Shown piece after piece: positions 44,166 through 58,006 of a stretch of 64,000 bases of DNA (position 1 is its first letter; the number at the start of each line of letters is the position of its first letter). The notes beneath the pieces were generated by a model. It did not search any database and was not told where the DNA came from. It saw only the letters and a program-made list of their open reading frames with translations. Source of the DNA: Rhynchopus sp. YZ270_cl-10 (taxonomy: Eukaryota > Euglenozoa > Diplonemea > Diplonemida > Diplonemidae); NCBI GenBank assembly GCA_964035575.1, contig OZ037845.1, positions 558,001 through 622,000 on the forward strand, given 5' to 3'. The position numbers and the translations under genes were made by a program.

Positions 44166-47100
44166 TCAGCTTTTTCTTTTTCTTTTTCTTTTTCTCTTTT
44201 TCTTCCTCGTCTTCATCCGCCTTTTTTGCAGTACTACGGTAAGCGCAGACACATTTCCAAAAGAATGGGCGTTACTTTCTTTTTCATGAAGATAAGCGAA
44301 AACCCTGCTTGCCAGGTACATAAACACTGAATGCAGCTTGTCCAGCCTCACCTCACATTTTGCAAGACGGCTGGTTAGGCAGTTGGTCATCTAACTGTGT
44401 TTACAGATTCTCCTGAGGAATGGCACCCATCTTGTCGTCCTTGTTCTGGTCGGTGGCAACGGTGTGATCCACGTGCGGTTGGGAATATGTGGGACTCGAG
44501 ACAGCAATGCAGGCCACACAGGACGCGAAGCCAACACGCTTTCAGTTGATGTCTTGGGGTCATGATGTGCGTTGACCTGCGCTTCTGCTGCTTGTGTCTG
44601 CGCATTGTTCAGCCAAAATTGTGCGAAGAAGTGGTAGTAATCCTCAAAATTTCCTGCGTGCACTACACCTATAACGCGATCCTTCAGATTGTCATCCTGC
44701 TTGCACAAAGTGACCCAGTCTTCCGGAAAGGTCGCAGTGGTGTGCCACAAGAACACATCAGTTTTGTCTGATGATTTTTCGACCTCTTCCCACATCTTCC
44801 CCATGGGGGCACCCTTCTCGTTCTCGCTGTGCTTTACCTGCAGCACCTCATTCACATCTTTGTCTAGTCGCAAAAAGATATCTCCGTAAGGTGCCTTCTC
44901 TGCGTTCTGGAATGCAGAGTCTGTGAACGGGGCACACTCATGGTGCGAGTTCTTCGGTGAAGATTTGCTCTGCATATTGTTATGAACATTTTGTTTTGAA
45001 CCACGGGTCTGAGTCTGACGCACTGCAAAACGGGGCGTGAGGGGGGTGTTCGTGAACTCGTGACGGCTAGGCTCATTCATCCACTGTACACCTTTGTGCA
45101 GGAGCACCATGCTCGTTGGTCCGGTGTCGTGCAGCTTAGAGAGGAGACACCTATACCACAGCACGAACGACTCGAAGGAAGCGCCGTCCTGCTTCTCCGC
45201 GAAGGTGTACCCCTTGAGCAGGCTTCCCGTCATCGAGGAGTTGACAATAGCCCAGATGAGTGAAAGCCTGAGATATAAATTTTCCCCCTCCTTTTGAATA
45301 TCCATGAGGCCCTTGGATAGGTGTGCTGCGAGGTCGGTGTCTTGCTTCAGAGGCACCTTCAGCAGCGCATATCTGAGCAGCATCGTTTGATCCTCCACGC
45401 TGGCAACAATCCCGTTATACCGAATCTTAACTTGTTCACACAGAATGCTGAGCAGCTCAGGTTCGTCCTTCTCAGGGTGCTCTTTGGCGACGTTACAGAG
45501 TATCTCAACCGCGCGTCCATAACCTTTCACGATATCGAACAAATTTTTAGACGCACCCTTTGGCATGGTCTCGGGTTCTTTTGTGAGAAATGGGAGTTGC
45601 AAGTAGTGTGGGACCACGCTCGATCCCGCCAATGCATCCACCGCCGTCTTCCTTGCAGTCAGAGTGCATACGCTAAACAGGAAGAACGGAGATCCCATTT
45701 GACAGGACAGCATCACCTCTCGCAGGAAACTACGTATCCTACCGTTGCTCTCTGGGTCTGATACTAGCTCATTGTCCGACAAGTTGTGCACTCCGTCGAT
45801 CATCAGCAGGCACACCACGTTAGTCGGGTACTGCTCTTCCTTTCCGAGATATTTGCACAGACGTTCTACAAGCTCGTCGAGAGTGAAGTCAGCTCTGTGG
45901 GCTTCGCTCCACACCAGGAAGCCTTTGAGCTTGTCAGTCGTATGACCCAGCAGATGGAAACAAATCCGATCGACCACAGCAGACACAGACGGCCTTTCGT
46001 GTCTCTTCTGGTACGAGGTCCCATTCTCGAAGGACACGTTGAAGGTGAATACCGTCTTGCCCTCCGTTTTATGCGCCAACACCTCTGGCACCCTCATGAG
46101 AGCACGAGACTTGCCCATGCCCAGACCTGCGCAGATGATTGCCTGTTCCATAGACTGCTTATCTCTTACTTTGGCATCAAATGCGGCATAGTTCCTCTCG
46201 AAGACGTCACACAACCCGATGTCGAGATCACCACCATTTTGGTATGTCCACGTCATGCCAGAAGTCTTCGCCAATGCGTGTGGCTGCTGCAGACGTTCAG
46301 CCATTCCCTGTGTGTTAATAACCTCCTCCAGGGTGATTGCTTGCTTGCCTTGTTCGACCCGAATGTACCTGAGGTCCTCGCCAATAGTCGCCAGCTCTTT
46401 GCCAATAGTCGCCAGCTCCTTGCCAATAGTCACCAGGCGCTCGCAAACTCCCTGTTTGCGGGAGGGGAAAGAATGTGCAAAACTACAAACAATAACATCA
46501 AAAACACAGTTTACACCACACTGTACATCTCCACTGCCGACTTTGCAACCCCAACACAGACATGTTGCGAATGGGTCATGCTAGAAAATAAAATACAAAT
46601 GGTGTAAAAAGCAAGTAGACCACTCGTCATGCCTCCAAAAGTCCGAGGTTCCCAACGCCGCACAGACAGCACAACCACATGTAATGACCCACCTACTCAA
46701 AGGTTAAGTGAATAAAAACTACAAAAATAAGGGTCATACCTCCTTCTCCGTCTCGAGCTTGGGGATTCTGGCGCGTACATCGGCCTCGCTTGGTGGGACA
46801 ACCACAAAATACTTCGCAGCAGCACCCAAGGCATCGCGAGTAAACGTTTTATCCTGAACACAACGGATCAAGAGATCAACGTGATCACTGAGCATCTCCT
46901 CCTTTGTGTACAACTCCTTCTTCTCTGTCCGCAGCTCCTCCTCCTCTGTCTCCAGCTTCCTCACAACGTCTTCCTTTTCTGCAACAGAGTCTTTTAGACC
47001 AGCCATGGAAGAGGTAGCCTGTTGTTCATGCAAGGGCAGGGGTACACTTCCGTCATCCACACCAGGAGACATACTTGAAGAGAAAGGGGGTTGGGGAACA

Positions 47101-47401
47101 GAACAAAACAAAACGAATAAAAATAGGGAAAAACAAACGTTGCAGGGCAAGTGTTTGGGTATGCGGGCGGGGGTTGGGTTTTGTGTGAAGAGGAAGGGGA
47201 AGGGGAAGAAAAGAGTCTGCGCAGTGATGTGGTGTGTGAAATAGGTGAGGTGACGTGACGTGAACAACGTGACTAACGTGGCTTCGTGCAGTTGTTCTTT
47301 GTTCTTCGAAAAGAATGTGAGCTCTATCATGTCGGAGGTGCAGCTTCCTCACGCTGTGGTGCTTACCTTAAGAGGGGCCGCTGTGCTGCGAACACAGTCA
47401 T
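44166..47401 (-). CDS. CR-type NTPase + REase-fold protein, copy 8 (type B, same as copy 2)
   Basis: Proposed exons are 47401-47367, 47073-46740, 46580-46515, 46482-44577, 44538-44405 and 44370-44166. It matches copy 2 at a constant offset of 39,321 bp, including the extra base in the 66-nt exon that breaks the fully spliced frame and the segment-U promoter replacement. The two copies are either a very recent duplication or a sequence-assembly duplication. If expressed with the 32-nt intron (46483-46514) retained, it would give a 903-residue protein. Confidence 0.65.
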
Positions 47402-47454
47402 CAAAAACGAGGAAATGGTACACCTGATAACCCCATTTGCGTACTTGTTGCGTA

Positions 47455-47537
47455 TTTCCCTCAGGAAATAAATTTGCCCCAGGAAATAAATTTCCCTCAG
47501 GAAATAAATTTGCCTCAGGCAATAAATTTCCTTCCAG
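47455..47537. repeat. 18-bp minisatellite, second copy
   Basis: Same array as at 8134-8216, with the same number of units. Confidence 0.9.
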
Positions 47538-49808
47538 GATATGCACCTGGGGAACTGGGTTGCATCCTGTATCTTAAATTTTTTTGCCTGCGGCACCATT
47601 TTTTCATTTTTTGCTCCGCAAAAAAGGGTTCGTTGAGTGACTCTGGTGACAGGGATTACGCTCCACGTGTGGAACGTATGGAAATCCATACGTGAATTGT
47701 TTTGAAAAGGTGGAATCCGTACGTGTCCATACGTGGTAATTTGGGTTTTGGATTGAGGCTGGGGTGGGGTTAGGTGAGGAGTGGGGGCACCTCTCACCTA
47801 CCCCCCACAGAATTCTATTTTTAGGAGGTACCCTAACTGTTCGGTCCAATTCGGTGTAATTCGGTCCATTTCGTTTTTTTTTTTTTTTCGCAAAGGGAAA
47901 TTTCCCCTTGTACCAGAAAAACCGAAAAAAACGAAATGAAAACCGAAAAAAACCGAAATGTTAGGGTACCTTTTTTGGTCGATTTCGTTTTTTTTCCAAA
48001 GGGGGGACCCTTTGGTCGCCGAAATTCCCCAGCCAAATTTGGTCGCAAAATCGGCCGATTTTTCAAAAATCTCAAAAAAAAAAAATTTTTTCACAAGTGT
48101 TTTTGAGGCCTGCTCACTACACCCTAGGCACCCTTCTGAGACCAAAAAGTCAAAAAAAGCATGAATTGGGCTGTTTTGAGCATCTAGAGTTTATTCCCCA
48201 GCCATTTTCTGTACCACCAGTGCACTTTGTATGGGCCAGCGCCTTGTCGAAAAATCGAAAAATCTCAAAAAAAAAAATTTTTTTTTTGGGAAAATTTCGA
48301 CCACTGAGGTGGGTCTTTGGGCACCAAAAAATGCAAAAAAAATGCAAAAATCGGGTGTTTTGACCATCTGTGGTTACACAAAACACACTTCTGTGTACAA
48401 GCCTACACCAATACAGTGGTAATACAAGGCGATTTTTGACCAAAAAAAAAAATTTTTTTTTCGCCCAAAATAGGGCGTGGTACGTCATAAAATGGCCCAA
48501 AACATCCAAGGAAAACCTTCGATTGGGCAAATTATGAAAAAAATTTTCAAGTCAAATTTTCAACCAAAATACGGTCATTTTGTTCACACAGTGATTCTAC
48601 GTCATGCTAGCTTCCTGTGCAGAACTCCAGCAATTCACCAATGCCGGCATCTATCTTTCCATTATCGCCATTGCACTTCGTTCACGCCATTGCACTTCGG
48701 TCATTTTGTGCATACCCTGTGACTGTGGTGGCTAGAGAACACGCACATGCAGACCCGTTCCTTGCAATTTCCAGTGTTGTGTTTATCAATGCATGCATCC
48801 AGAGGACCTCTGGTTTACGAAATCGTAGGCACTCCTGTGCAAAAATGAAGTCGGTTTTTGACCCAAAATCGGGGTGGGTGGGCCATAATTTGCTCCAAAT
48901 TTGGCCGAAAATTGGGATTTTTCTGAAAATTTTCATTGTGCCCAGCAAAAATCCTTGATTTTTTGAAGAATTTTCCAAAAAATATGCTATACCCCCTATG
49001 ACTGGACCCAACTCCCCTCACTATTTTTTCCCTAAAAAAGCCCCCAAAATTCCTACCATTTTTACCATTTTTACCATTTTTGACCAATTTAGGGTACCTC
49101 CTTAGAAGACAATTTTCTTCTATTTTACCGGAAAAGGAAGATGCACTGCGGCGCGAGCTTTCAACCCACCCTTCCCGCGACATAGTAGGCAATTTTAAGC
49201 GCAATTTTTAGAAATGTTGCGTACCGTGGCTTCGCTAGAAACTTTCGTTTTAGCAAAATATGGAAGTAAAATTTACGGAACTGGACGATAGTTACCAACA
49301 AAAGTGCCATTTTATGTCAACATTTTAAAGAAATGTTGCGTACCGTGGCTTCGCCAGAACCTTTGGGAAGCAATGAGGAGTGAGAAAGAAGGATAAGGGC
49401 AAAGAAAAAAGTAGCGTACCATGCGCCTGCGGCGCAAGCTTGCATTACATCCTTTCCATGACATAGTTTGGCTGTAAAAAAAGGTGCAATTGTAAGCGCA
49501 TTTTTTAGAAATGTTGCGTACCGTGGCTTCGCCACGAGTTTAACACTGAAAAGATGGGGAATATGCTTGAACGCGCTGTTGCCCTGTTTGTCAGTAACAA
49601 GCGTCACAGATTCAAGAGAAAACGGAGGTGTTCCTGCTGGCGGAGGAGTTGGAAAACGTCGCTCCCCCCGTATTTGTTTCCGGAATTGAGCTTCTGAGGA
49701 CCTTTTTCGCGCGAAGCGCGAAAAATTTTTTTTTGCCAAAAAGAAAGAAATTGGGCGTGGAATTCTAAAATTTTTCGGGAAAAACGGCATATTTAGCGAT
49801 AAGTATGT
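47455..49808. repeat. Segment U (2.35 kb), unit 8
   Basis: Second copy of U, upstream of gene copy 8. Every sampled position matches 8134-10487 at an offset of 39,321 bp, homopolymer lengths included. No gene is supported. Confidence 0.8.
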
Positions 49809-50236
49809 TTGTGGGTATTTTTATCCACGGTGCGCTGGTCAGAGGATACCTGGTAAGGGTAGAAAAGGGCCGGTTTGAATCCTATATTAGAGGTTAACAT
49901 CTAAAAACGGCTGCGTGGAGATCATACGAAACAAAAGCGAGGTGACTACAGAGTTGTCAATATATCAAAAAAAGAAGTAGAGGTGAAATACAAAGCCCTC
50001 TCGTGAACAATGTACCTTGGTACAATGACCGGCTGTACCGGGGGATACCCAACCATGCAGTACGACATCCATTTCGTGGTTTACATCTGATATGTGCTAC
50101 TCCCGCTTCCACTCATCAGCCAGATGAACGGGGATCATTGCAAAAACAGGGACGCGAATCCTGTGTGATGTAGGGTCTGGTTGGGGGAAAAAAATGAGGG
50201 TGAGGGTGGGTACCTTTTTTATTCCTGGTCTGCCCT
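49809..50236. repeat. Segment S1 upstream of gene copy 8
   Basis: Same as 10488-10915 at a 39,321-bp offset, bounded by segment U on the left and block D on the right. Confidence 0.8.
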
Positions 50237-51624
50237 CCTGGGCTGTGTGTTTTTTTTTTTTTTTTTTTGTGTTTTGTTTTTGCAAGGTTTTCTGGGTTTC
50301 GTTCACAATTCCCCCAACCCCCTCCCACAATACTCCTACACAGGATTCTTTTTTCTCTCCTACGTATTGAGTTTTGGGGAATTTACTGTATTTTTTTTTT
50401 TATATTTTTTACTCAAAAAAGACGCCCATTGTTTACGCTAATAAATAAGAGAGACTAATTTTCCCTTTGGTTTAAAATGTTATGTTCGGATATTGCCTTT
50501 TGGTGTGGTTCTCTTTTTGTTTATTTGCTTCCTTTACGCACAATACCCTTCATTTCACACATAACACTTTTATACAGACCGATTCACACACTCCAAACTC
50601 CTTAACCACTTTTTTTCTATTTGTTATTTGCACCAGTCGCCCGAAGGCCTTTTTTTTTTGTTTTTGTAGTTTTTTTTTTTTCGCAAGATAAAGTGTGTAT
50701 CCTCCTGGAAGAGTAGAATGTCTTACAACACGGCACATAGATCACAAACCCATCCTCATGATCAGGCAGAGGTGAGATGGTCAGGAATCAGGCACTCATT
50801 AAAAATAATGTTGCACCCACCCTTTTGCTGCGGGTCTGATTGCCCGATCAAAGAGGGCTGATACAAAGCAAGTGTACTACAAGCTAGCAAAAGAAAAGAA
50901 AAAATGAAATAAAGGTTGTTTGTTGTTCGCTTCCACACCACTTCTGCACTCAGATTCAAGTCTTTTGGCTGTCCTTACAAGCGCCTGCCAAAACGCTCGC
51001 CTCGTGGGTGTGGACTTTTTTTTTTCCTTCTTCGACTTGATTTACGATATGGTTGTGTTTGCCTGAAGTACAGAAAGTGTCGTGGAGCACAGGGGGGAAA
51101 AGAGGGGGAAAACAAGCGGGGAGCGGGATACACAGACGCGCGACTTTTCACGAGGGTCTCGAGCTTTTGTCAAATACTACGTGTTTACCAAGCATGTCCT
51201 TAAATCGGGGGAAAATCAGGGATTTTCTGGTTTTCAAATCGCAAAACTGGAGAAGACATTTTTTTTGCTGTTGTAGGGCCGCAGTGCGGGTGGTCACATT
51301 TTTCTCTTCCCCCACCCCAGTGTCTTATCCAGGAATCCAGATTTCAAGGGGGTCAGCTTGTTTTGTTGCCCAATATTATTTCCAGCGCTGCTGGTCAGGG
51401 AAGACAGTGGGAACATTGGGAACTGTATAAAAAATGGCGCCGCAGGCGAAAAAAATTTAGGGCAGGGTGTAAAAATTTAGCTTTTTACACCACAGAGTCA
51501 CTCAACGAACCCTTTTTTGCGGAGCAAAAAAGGGAAAATCATGGATGTAGAAAGTACTTCACGTACTTTTTTTTGAAAAAAAAAAGTAAAAAAGTACGTG
51601 ACAAAAAATAAAAAAAAAACGTAC
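50237..51624. repeat. Block D, first copy in unit 8
   Basis: Counterpart of 10916-12303 at +39,321 bp, followed by block E. Confidence 0.85.
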
Positions 51625-52283
51625 ATTTTCAGGAAAATTCGGAAAATTCCGAGATTTGGAAGCAATTTTTCTCCTGAAAATCAGTGGGTTTTCAGCCCCA
51701 AAACATACCGCGATTGGAATTTCCGGAATCCGTCCGCGCTGTGGTGGGGTCACTTTGCCGAAATGGCCAATTTTTTGGTTTTGGTCAAAATCCATGTGGG
51801 TAAAGAGGGCCAATGTAAATCCCACAACCAGATTTTCTCTCCCTGATCCTGAACGTCTTGCAACATGAAAATGCGCGAAAACACCGGCATTTGCATTTCC
51901 GGAATTCGTCCGTTCTGTGGTGGGGTCAATTTGCCGAAATGGACAAGTTCTTGGTTTTGGTCAAAACCCGTCAGTGTAAGGTAAAGGGGGCAAGTGTTTG
52001 CCTGTAGAAACTGGAAGGGAACAGGCAGCGCCGCAGGCGCACGGTAACCAACTTTTTTTTTTTTTTCCTTTTCTTTTTTTCTCCTCTTTCTTTTGACTTT
52101 CCGAGCCAATTGCGTTCCACGGCGGGGTCACATGTATATGCAAGTCCACTATGTGGTGGTCTTACTCAACAATATTAGAACTTCTGGTTTCTTAATGAAA
52201 TCCCCGTACTGCAAAAAAAAAAACGTTCCTACCAAAACCCCCAAAAATCCCGGGATGAGGGATGGACTTTAGCGCGAGCTCTG
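51625..52283. repeat. Block E, unit 8
   Basis: Same as 12304-12962, with the GAAAATCAGTG variant and a D block on each side. Confidence 0.8.
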
Positions 52284-53672
52284 CCTGGGCTGTGTGTTTT
52301 TTTTTTTTTTTTTTTTGTGTTTTGTTTTTGCAAGGTTTTCTGGGTTTCGTTCACAATTCCCCCAACCCCCTCCCACAATACTCCTACACAGGATTCTTTT
52401 TTCTCTCCTACGTATTGAGTTTTGGGGAATTTACTGTATTTTTTTTTTTATATTTTTTACTCAAAAAAGACGCCCATTGTTTACGCTAATAAATAAGAGA
52501 GACTAATTTTCCCTTTGGTTTAAAATGTTATGTTCGGATATTGCCTTTTGGTGTGGTTCTCTTTTTGTTTATTTGCTTCCTTTACGCACAATACCCTTCA
52601 TTTCACACATAACACTTTTATACAGACCGATTCACACACTCCAAACTCCTTAACCACTTTTTTTCTATTTGTTATTTGCACCAGTCGCCCGAAGGCCTTT
52701 TTTTTTTGTTTTTGTAGTTTTTTTTTTTTCGCAAGATAAAGTGTGTATCCTCCTGGAAGAGTAGAATGTCTTACAACACGGCACATAGATCACAAACCCA
52801 TCCTCATGATCAGGCAGAGGTGAGATGGTCAGGAATCAGGCACTCATTAAAAATAATGTTGCACCCACCCTTTTGCTGCGGGTCTGATTGCCCGATCAAA
52901 GAGGGCTGATACAAAGCAAGTGTACTACAAGCTAGCAAAAGAAAAGAAAAAATGAAATAAAGGTTGTTTGTTGTTCGCTTCCACACCACTTCTGCACTCA
53001 GATTCAAGTCTTTTGGCTGTCCTTACAAGCGCCTGCCAAAACGCTCGCCTCGTGGGTGTGGACTTTTTTTTTTCCTTCTTCGACTTGATTTACGATATGG
53101 TTGTGTTTGCCTGAAGTACAGAAAGTGTCGTGGAGCACAGGGGGGAAAAGAGGGGGAAAACAAGCGGGGAGCGGGATACACAGACGCGCGACTTTTCACG
53201 AGGGTCTCGAGCTTTTGTCAAATACTACGTGTTTACCAAGCATGTCCTTAAATCGGGGGAAAATCAGGGATTTTCTGGTTTTCAAATCGCAAAACTGGAG
53301 AAGACATTTTTTTTGCTGTTGTAGGGCCGCAGTGCGGGTGGTCACATTTTTCTCTTCCCCCACCCCAGTGTCTTATCCAGGAATCCAGATTTCAAGGGGG
53401 TCAGCTTGTTTTGTTGCCCAATATTATTTCCAGCGCTGCTGGTCAGGGAAGACAGTGGGAACATTGGGAACTGTATAAAAAATGGCGCCGCAGGCGAAAA
53501 AAATTTAGGGCAGGGTGTAAAAATTTAGCTTTTTACACCACAGAGTCACTCAACGAACCCTTTTTTGCGGAGCAAAAAAGGGAAAATCATGGATGTAGAA
53601 AGTACTTCACGTACTTTTTTTTGAAAAAAAAAAGTAAAAAAGTACGTGACAAAAAATAAAAAAAAAACGTAC
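52284..53672. repeat. Block D, second copy in unit 8
   Basis: Counterpart of 12963-14351 at +39,321 bp, followed by block F. Confidence 0.85.
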
Positions 53673-54959
53673 TTTTTTACCAGGCCTGGGCCTAAAGTGG
53701 GTGCCCGGGGCCCGATTTTGATTTTATTTTATTTTTTCTAAGGATTTTACACGGGGGAAAAATTATTTTTTCTAAGGATTTTATACGGGGAAAATTTATT
53801 TTTCTAAGGGTTTTTCTGAGGGGAAAAAGTCTGGGGGGTCCCGGCCCGTGTGGCTGAGAATAACTCGCACTCTGCCCGGGGAGTGCGGTACCAAGCCATA
53901 ATGAACAAAAATAGTCTCCACCCCGCTTCCTTCGGTCTCGTCCCTTTCACCTCCCGCACAACAGAATAAATAATAATACACGGTGGTAGCAAAGTGCATT
54001 GCGTTGGCGCACTTGGGCAGGCCCTGACGGCACTGAGGAACGGAAAAAAAAAAAAATTCCGCGCCGCCCAGGGCTGCACCTTAAAAAAAAAAATTTGCCT
54101 GCGGCGCCATTTTCCCTTTTTTTCTCTGCAAAAAAGGATTCGCTGAGTGGCTTTGTGGTGTAAAAGCTGCATTTTTCATACTGTACCCTAATTTTTTTTC
54201 GCCTGCGGCGCCGTTTTATATTCATCCCGAACATTCAGGGTGCACGTAGCGCGTAGCGCGCCCGGGTTTAGGACCCCTTCTTGAATTTCGAGGGGGCGGT
54301 TCACGTTACAGTAGGTCCAGAATCATAGTTCAATTTAACCCCGCTAAGCAACTCGCTGGTGGTAATGACCAAAACGTGTATCAGCCAAGAATTTGCCCAT
54401 TTTTTTCAAAATGACCCCGTGACAGTGAGGGTAAAAGCTCGGAAAACCCGAAAAAGGCCAAAAAAACTCCCCGAAAAGGGAAAACCGAGAACATATTTCG
54501 GCAGGGGGGCAGCGTGTTCTCAGAAAAATCCAAAAATTGCCTGTAAAAATCCTTAGAAAAAACCCGGGTGCCCGATCCAAAAAAATGGAAAAAACCCCAG
54601 GGTGCCCGCCCACCCCTGGATGATTGGTACCAGCCCCACCAATTCCTTAAGGAGTTAAATTCCGATTTTTTTCATTTTTTTTTTGCGATTTTTTTGCTCA
54701 AAAATTGACGATACCCTGTTTTCGGGGCAAAACTCTCTAATTTTGGGCAGTTCAAAAAGTGTTTTTTACCTTTGCCAAAACTGAGATACAAAGGGGAAAA
54801 AAATGTTTTTCGCCAGCAAAAACTGAGAAATAGCCTATTCAGGCAAAACTTTTTTTAAAACTTTTTTTTTGCGCGCGCGCGCGCATTTTTTTCCCAGAGT
54901 CAGCGAGCGGGAAACAAAAAAAAAAGTTGTGCCACCCTTACCCCCTCAAAAAAGACACT
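53673..54959. repeat. Block F, downstream of A gene copy 9
   Basis: Same as 14352-15638 at +39,321 bp, including the A13 run and the (GC)7 tract at 54871-54884. Confidence 0.78.
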
Positions 54960-57900
54960 TCATATGTACACATTTGCAAGACGACTGGTTAGGAAGTTTG
55001 GTCATCTAAATGTGTTTACAGATTCTTCGGAGGCATGGCACCCATCTTGTCGTCCTTGTTCTGGTCGGTGGCAACGGTGTGATCCACGTGCGGTTGGGAA
55101 TATGTGGGACTCGAGACAGCAATGCAGGCCACACAGGACGCGAAGCCAACACGCTTTCAGTTGATGTCTTGGGGTCATGATGTGCGTTGACCTGCGCTTC
55201 TGCTGCCTGTGTCTGCGCATTGTTCAGCCAAAATTGTGCGAAGAAGTGGTAGTAATCCTCAAAGTTTCCTGCGTGCACTACACCTATAACGTGATCCTTC
55301 AGATTGTCATCCTGCTTGCACAACGTGACCCAGTCTTCCGGAAAGGCCACGGTGGTGTGCCACAAGAACACATCAGTTTTGTCTGCTGATTTTTTGACCT
55401 CTTTCCACATCTTCCCCATGGGGGCACCCCTTTTGTTCTTGTGAAAATGTTTTCCTTTGCTGTGCTTTACCTGCAGCACCTCATTCACACCTTTGTGTAG
55501 TCGCAAAAAGATATCTCCGTGAGGTGCCTTCTCTGCGTTCTGGAATGCAGAGTCTGTGAACGGGGCACACTCATGGTGCAAGTTCTTCGGTGAAGATTTG
55601 CTCTGCATATTGTCCTTTTGTTTTGAGCCACGGGTCTGAGTGCGATGCACTGCAAAACGGGGCGTGAGGGGGGTGTTCGTGAACTCGCGACGGCTAGGCT
55701 CATTCATCCACTGTACACCTTTGTGCAGGAGCACCACGCTCGTTGGTCCGGTGTCGTGCAGCTGAGAGAGGAGACACCTATACCACAGCACGAACGACTC
55801 GAAGGAAGCGCCGTCCTGCTTCTCCGCGAAGTTGTACCCCTTGAGCAGGCTTCCCGTCATCGAGGAGTTGACAATAGCCCAGATGAGTGAAAGCCTGAGA
55901 TATAAATTTTCCCCCTCCTTTTGAATATCCATGAGGCCCTTGGATAGGTGTGCTGCGAGGTCGGTGTCTTGCTTCAGAGGCACCTTCAGCAGCGCATATC
56001 TGAGCAGCATCGTTTGATCCTCCACGCTGGCAACAATCCCGTTATACCGAATCTTAACTTGGTCACACACAATGCTGAGCAGCTCAGATTCGTCCTTCTC
56101 AGGGTGCTCTTTGGCGACGTTACAGAGTATCTCAACCGCGCGTCCATAACCTTTCACGATATCGAACAAATTTGTAGACCTACCCTTTGGCATGGTCTCG
56201 GGTTCTTTTGTGAGAAATGGGAGTTGCAAGTAGTGTGGGACCACGCTCGATCCCGTCAATGCATCCACCGCCGTCTTCTTTGCAGTCAGAGTGCATACGC
56301 TAAACAGGAAGAACGGAGATCCCATTTGACAGGACAGCATCACCTCTCGCAGGAAACTACGTATCCTACCGTTGCTCTCTGGGTCTGATACTAGCTCATT
56401 GTCCGACAAGTTGTGCACTCCGTCGATCATCAGCAGGCACACCACGTTAGTCGGGTACTGCTCTTCCTTTCCGAGATATTTGCACAGACGTTCTACAAGC
56501 TCGCTGAGAGTGAAGCCAGCTCTGTGGGCTTCGCTCCACACCACGAAGGCTTTCATATCGTCAGTCGTATGACCCAGCAGATGGAAACAAATCCGATCGA
56601 CCACAGCAGACTCAGACGGTCTTTCGTGTTCCTTCTGGTACGAGGTCCCATTCTCGAAGGACACGTTGAAGGTGAATACCGTCTTGCCCTCCGTTTTATG
56701 CGCCAACACCTCTGGCACCCTCATGAGAGCACGAGACTTGCCCATGCCCAGACCTGCGCAGATGATTGCCTGTTCCATAGACTGCTTATCTCTTACTTTG
56801 GCATCAAATGCGGCATAGTTCTTCTCGAAGACGGCACACAACCCGATGTCGAGATCACCACCATTTTGGTATGTCCACGTCATGCCAGAAGACTTCGCCA
56901 ATGCGTGTGGCTGCTGCAGACGTTCAGCCATTCCCTGTGTTTTAATAACCTCCTCCAGAGTGATTGCTCGCTTGCCTTGTTCGACCCGAATGTACCTGAG
57001 GTCCTCCCTAATAGTCGCCAGCTCCTGGCCAATAGTCGCCAGGCGCTGGCCAATAGTCACCAGGCGCTCGCTAACTCCCTGTTTGCGGGAGGGAAAAGGA
57101 TGTGCAAAACTACAAACAATAACATCAAAAACACAGTTTACACCACACTGTACATCTCCACTGCCGACTTTGCAACCCCAACACAACATGTTGCGAATGG
57201 GCCATGCTAGAAAATAAAATACAAATGGTGTAAAAAGCAAGTAGACCACTCGTCATGCCTCCAAAAGTCCGAGGTACCCTACGCCACACAGACAGCACAA
57301 CCACATGTAATGACCCACCTACTCAAAGGTTAAGTGAATAAAAACAACAAAAATAAGGGTCATACCTCCTTCTCCGTCTCGAGCTTGCGGATTCTGGCGA
57401 GTACATCGGCCTCGCTTGGTGGGACAACCACAAAATACTTCGCAGCAGCACCCAAGGCAGCGCGAGTAAACATTTTATGCTGAACACAACGGATCAAGAG
57501 ATCAACGTGATCACTGAGCATCTTCTTCTCTGTCCGCAGCTCCTTCTTCTCTGTCTCCAGCTTCCTCACAACGTCTTCCTTTTCTGCAACAGAGTCTTTT
57601 AGACCAGCCATGGAAGAGGTAGCCTGTTGTTCATGCAAGGGCAGGGGTACACTTCTGTCATCCACACCAGGAGACATACTTGAAGAGAAAGGGGGTTGGG
57701 GAACAGAACAGAACAAAACGAATAAAAATAGGGAAAAACAAACGTTGCAGGGCAAGTGTTTGGGTATGCGGGCGGGGGTTGGGTTTTGTGTGAAGAGGAA
57801 GGGGAAGGGGAAGAAAAGAGTCTGCGCAGTGATGTGGTGTGTGAAATAGGTGAGGTGACGTGACGTGAACAACGTGACTAACGTGGCTTCGTGCAGTTGT

Positions 57901-58006
57901 TCTTTGTTCTTCGAAAAGAATGTGAGCTCTATCATGTCGGAGGTGCAGCTTCCTCACGCTGTGGTGCTTACCTTAAGAGGGGCCGCTGTGCTGCGAACAC
58001 AGTCAT
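54960..58006 (-). CDS. CR-type NTPase + REase-fold protein, copy 9 (type A, complete)
   Basis: Proposed exons are 58006-57972, 57678-57366, 57206-57142, 57109-55192, 55153-55020 and 54984-54960, 829 residues. It is A-type in the nuclease half and tail, but has SMTGSLLKGYN (T as in B copies, N as in A copies) and FTLSELV. The switch from the SMLG form therefore lies near 55856. Its 3' flank (block F) is part of the segment that recurs beside copy 3 at an offset of 39,321 bp; within the gene the two copies then diverge. Confidence 0.74.
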
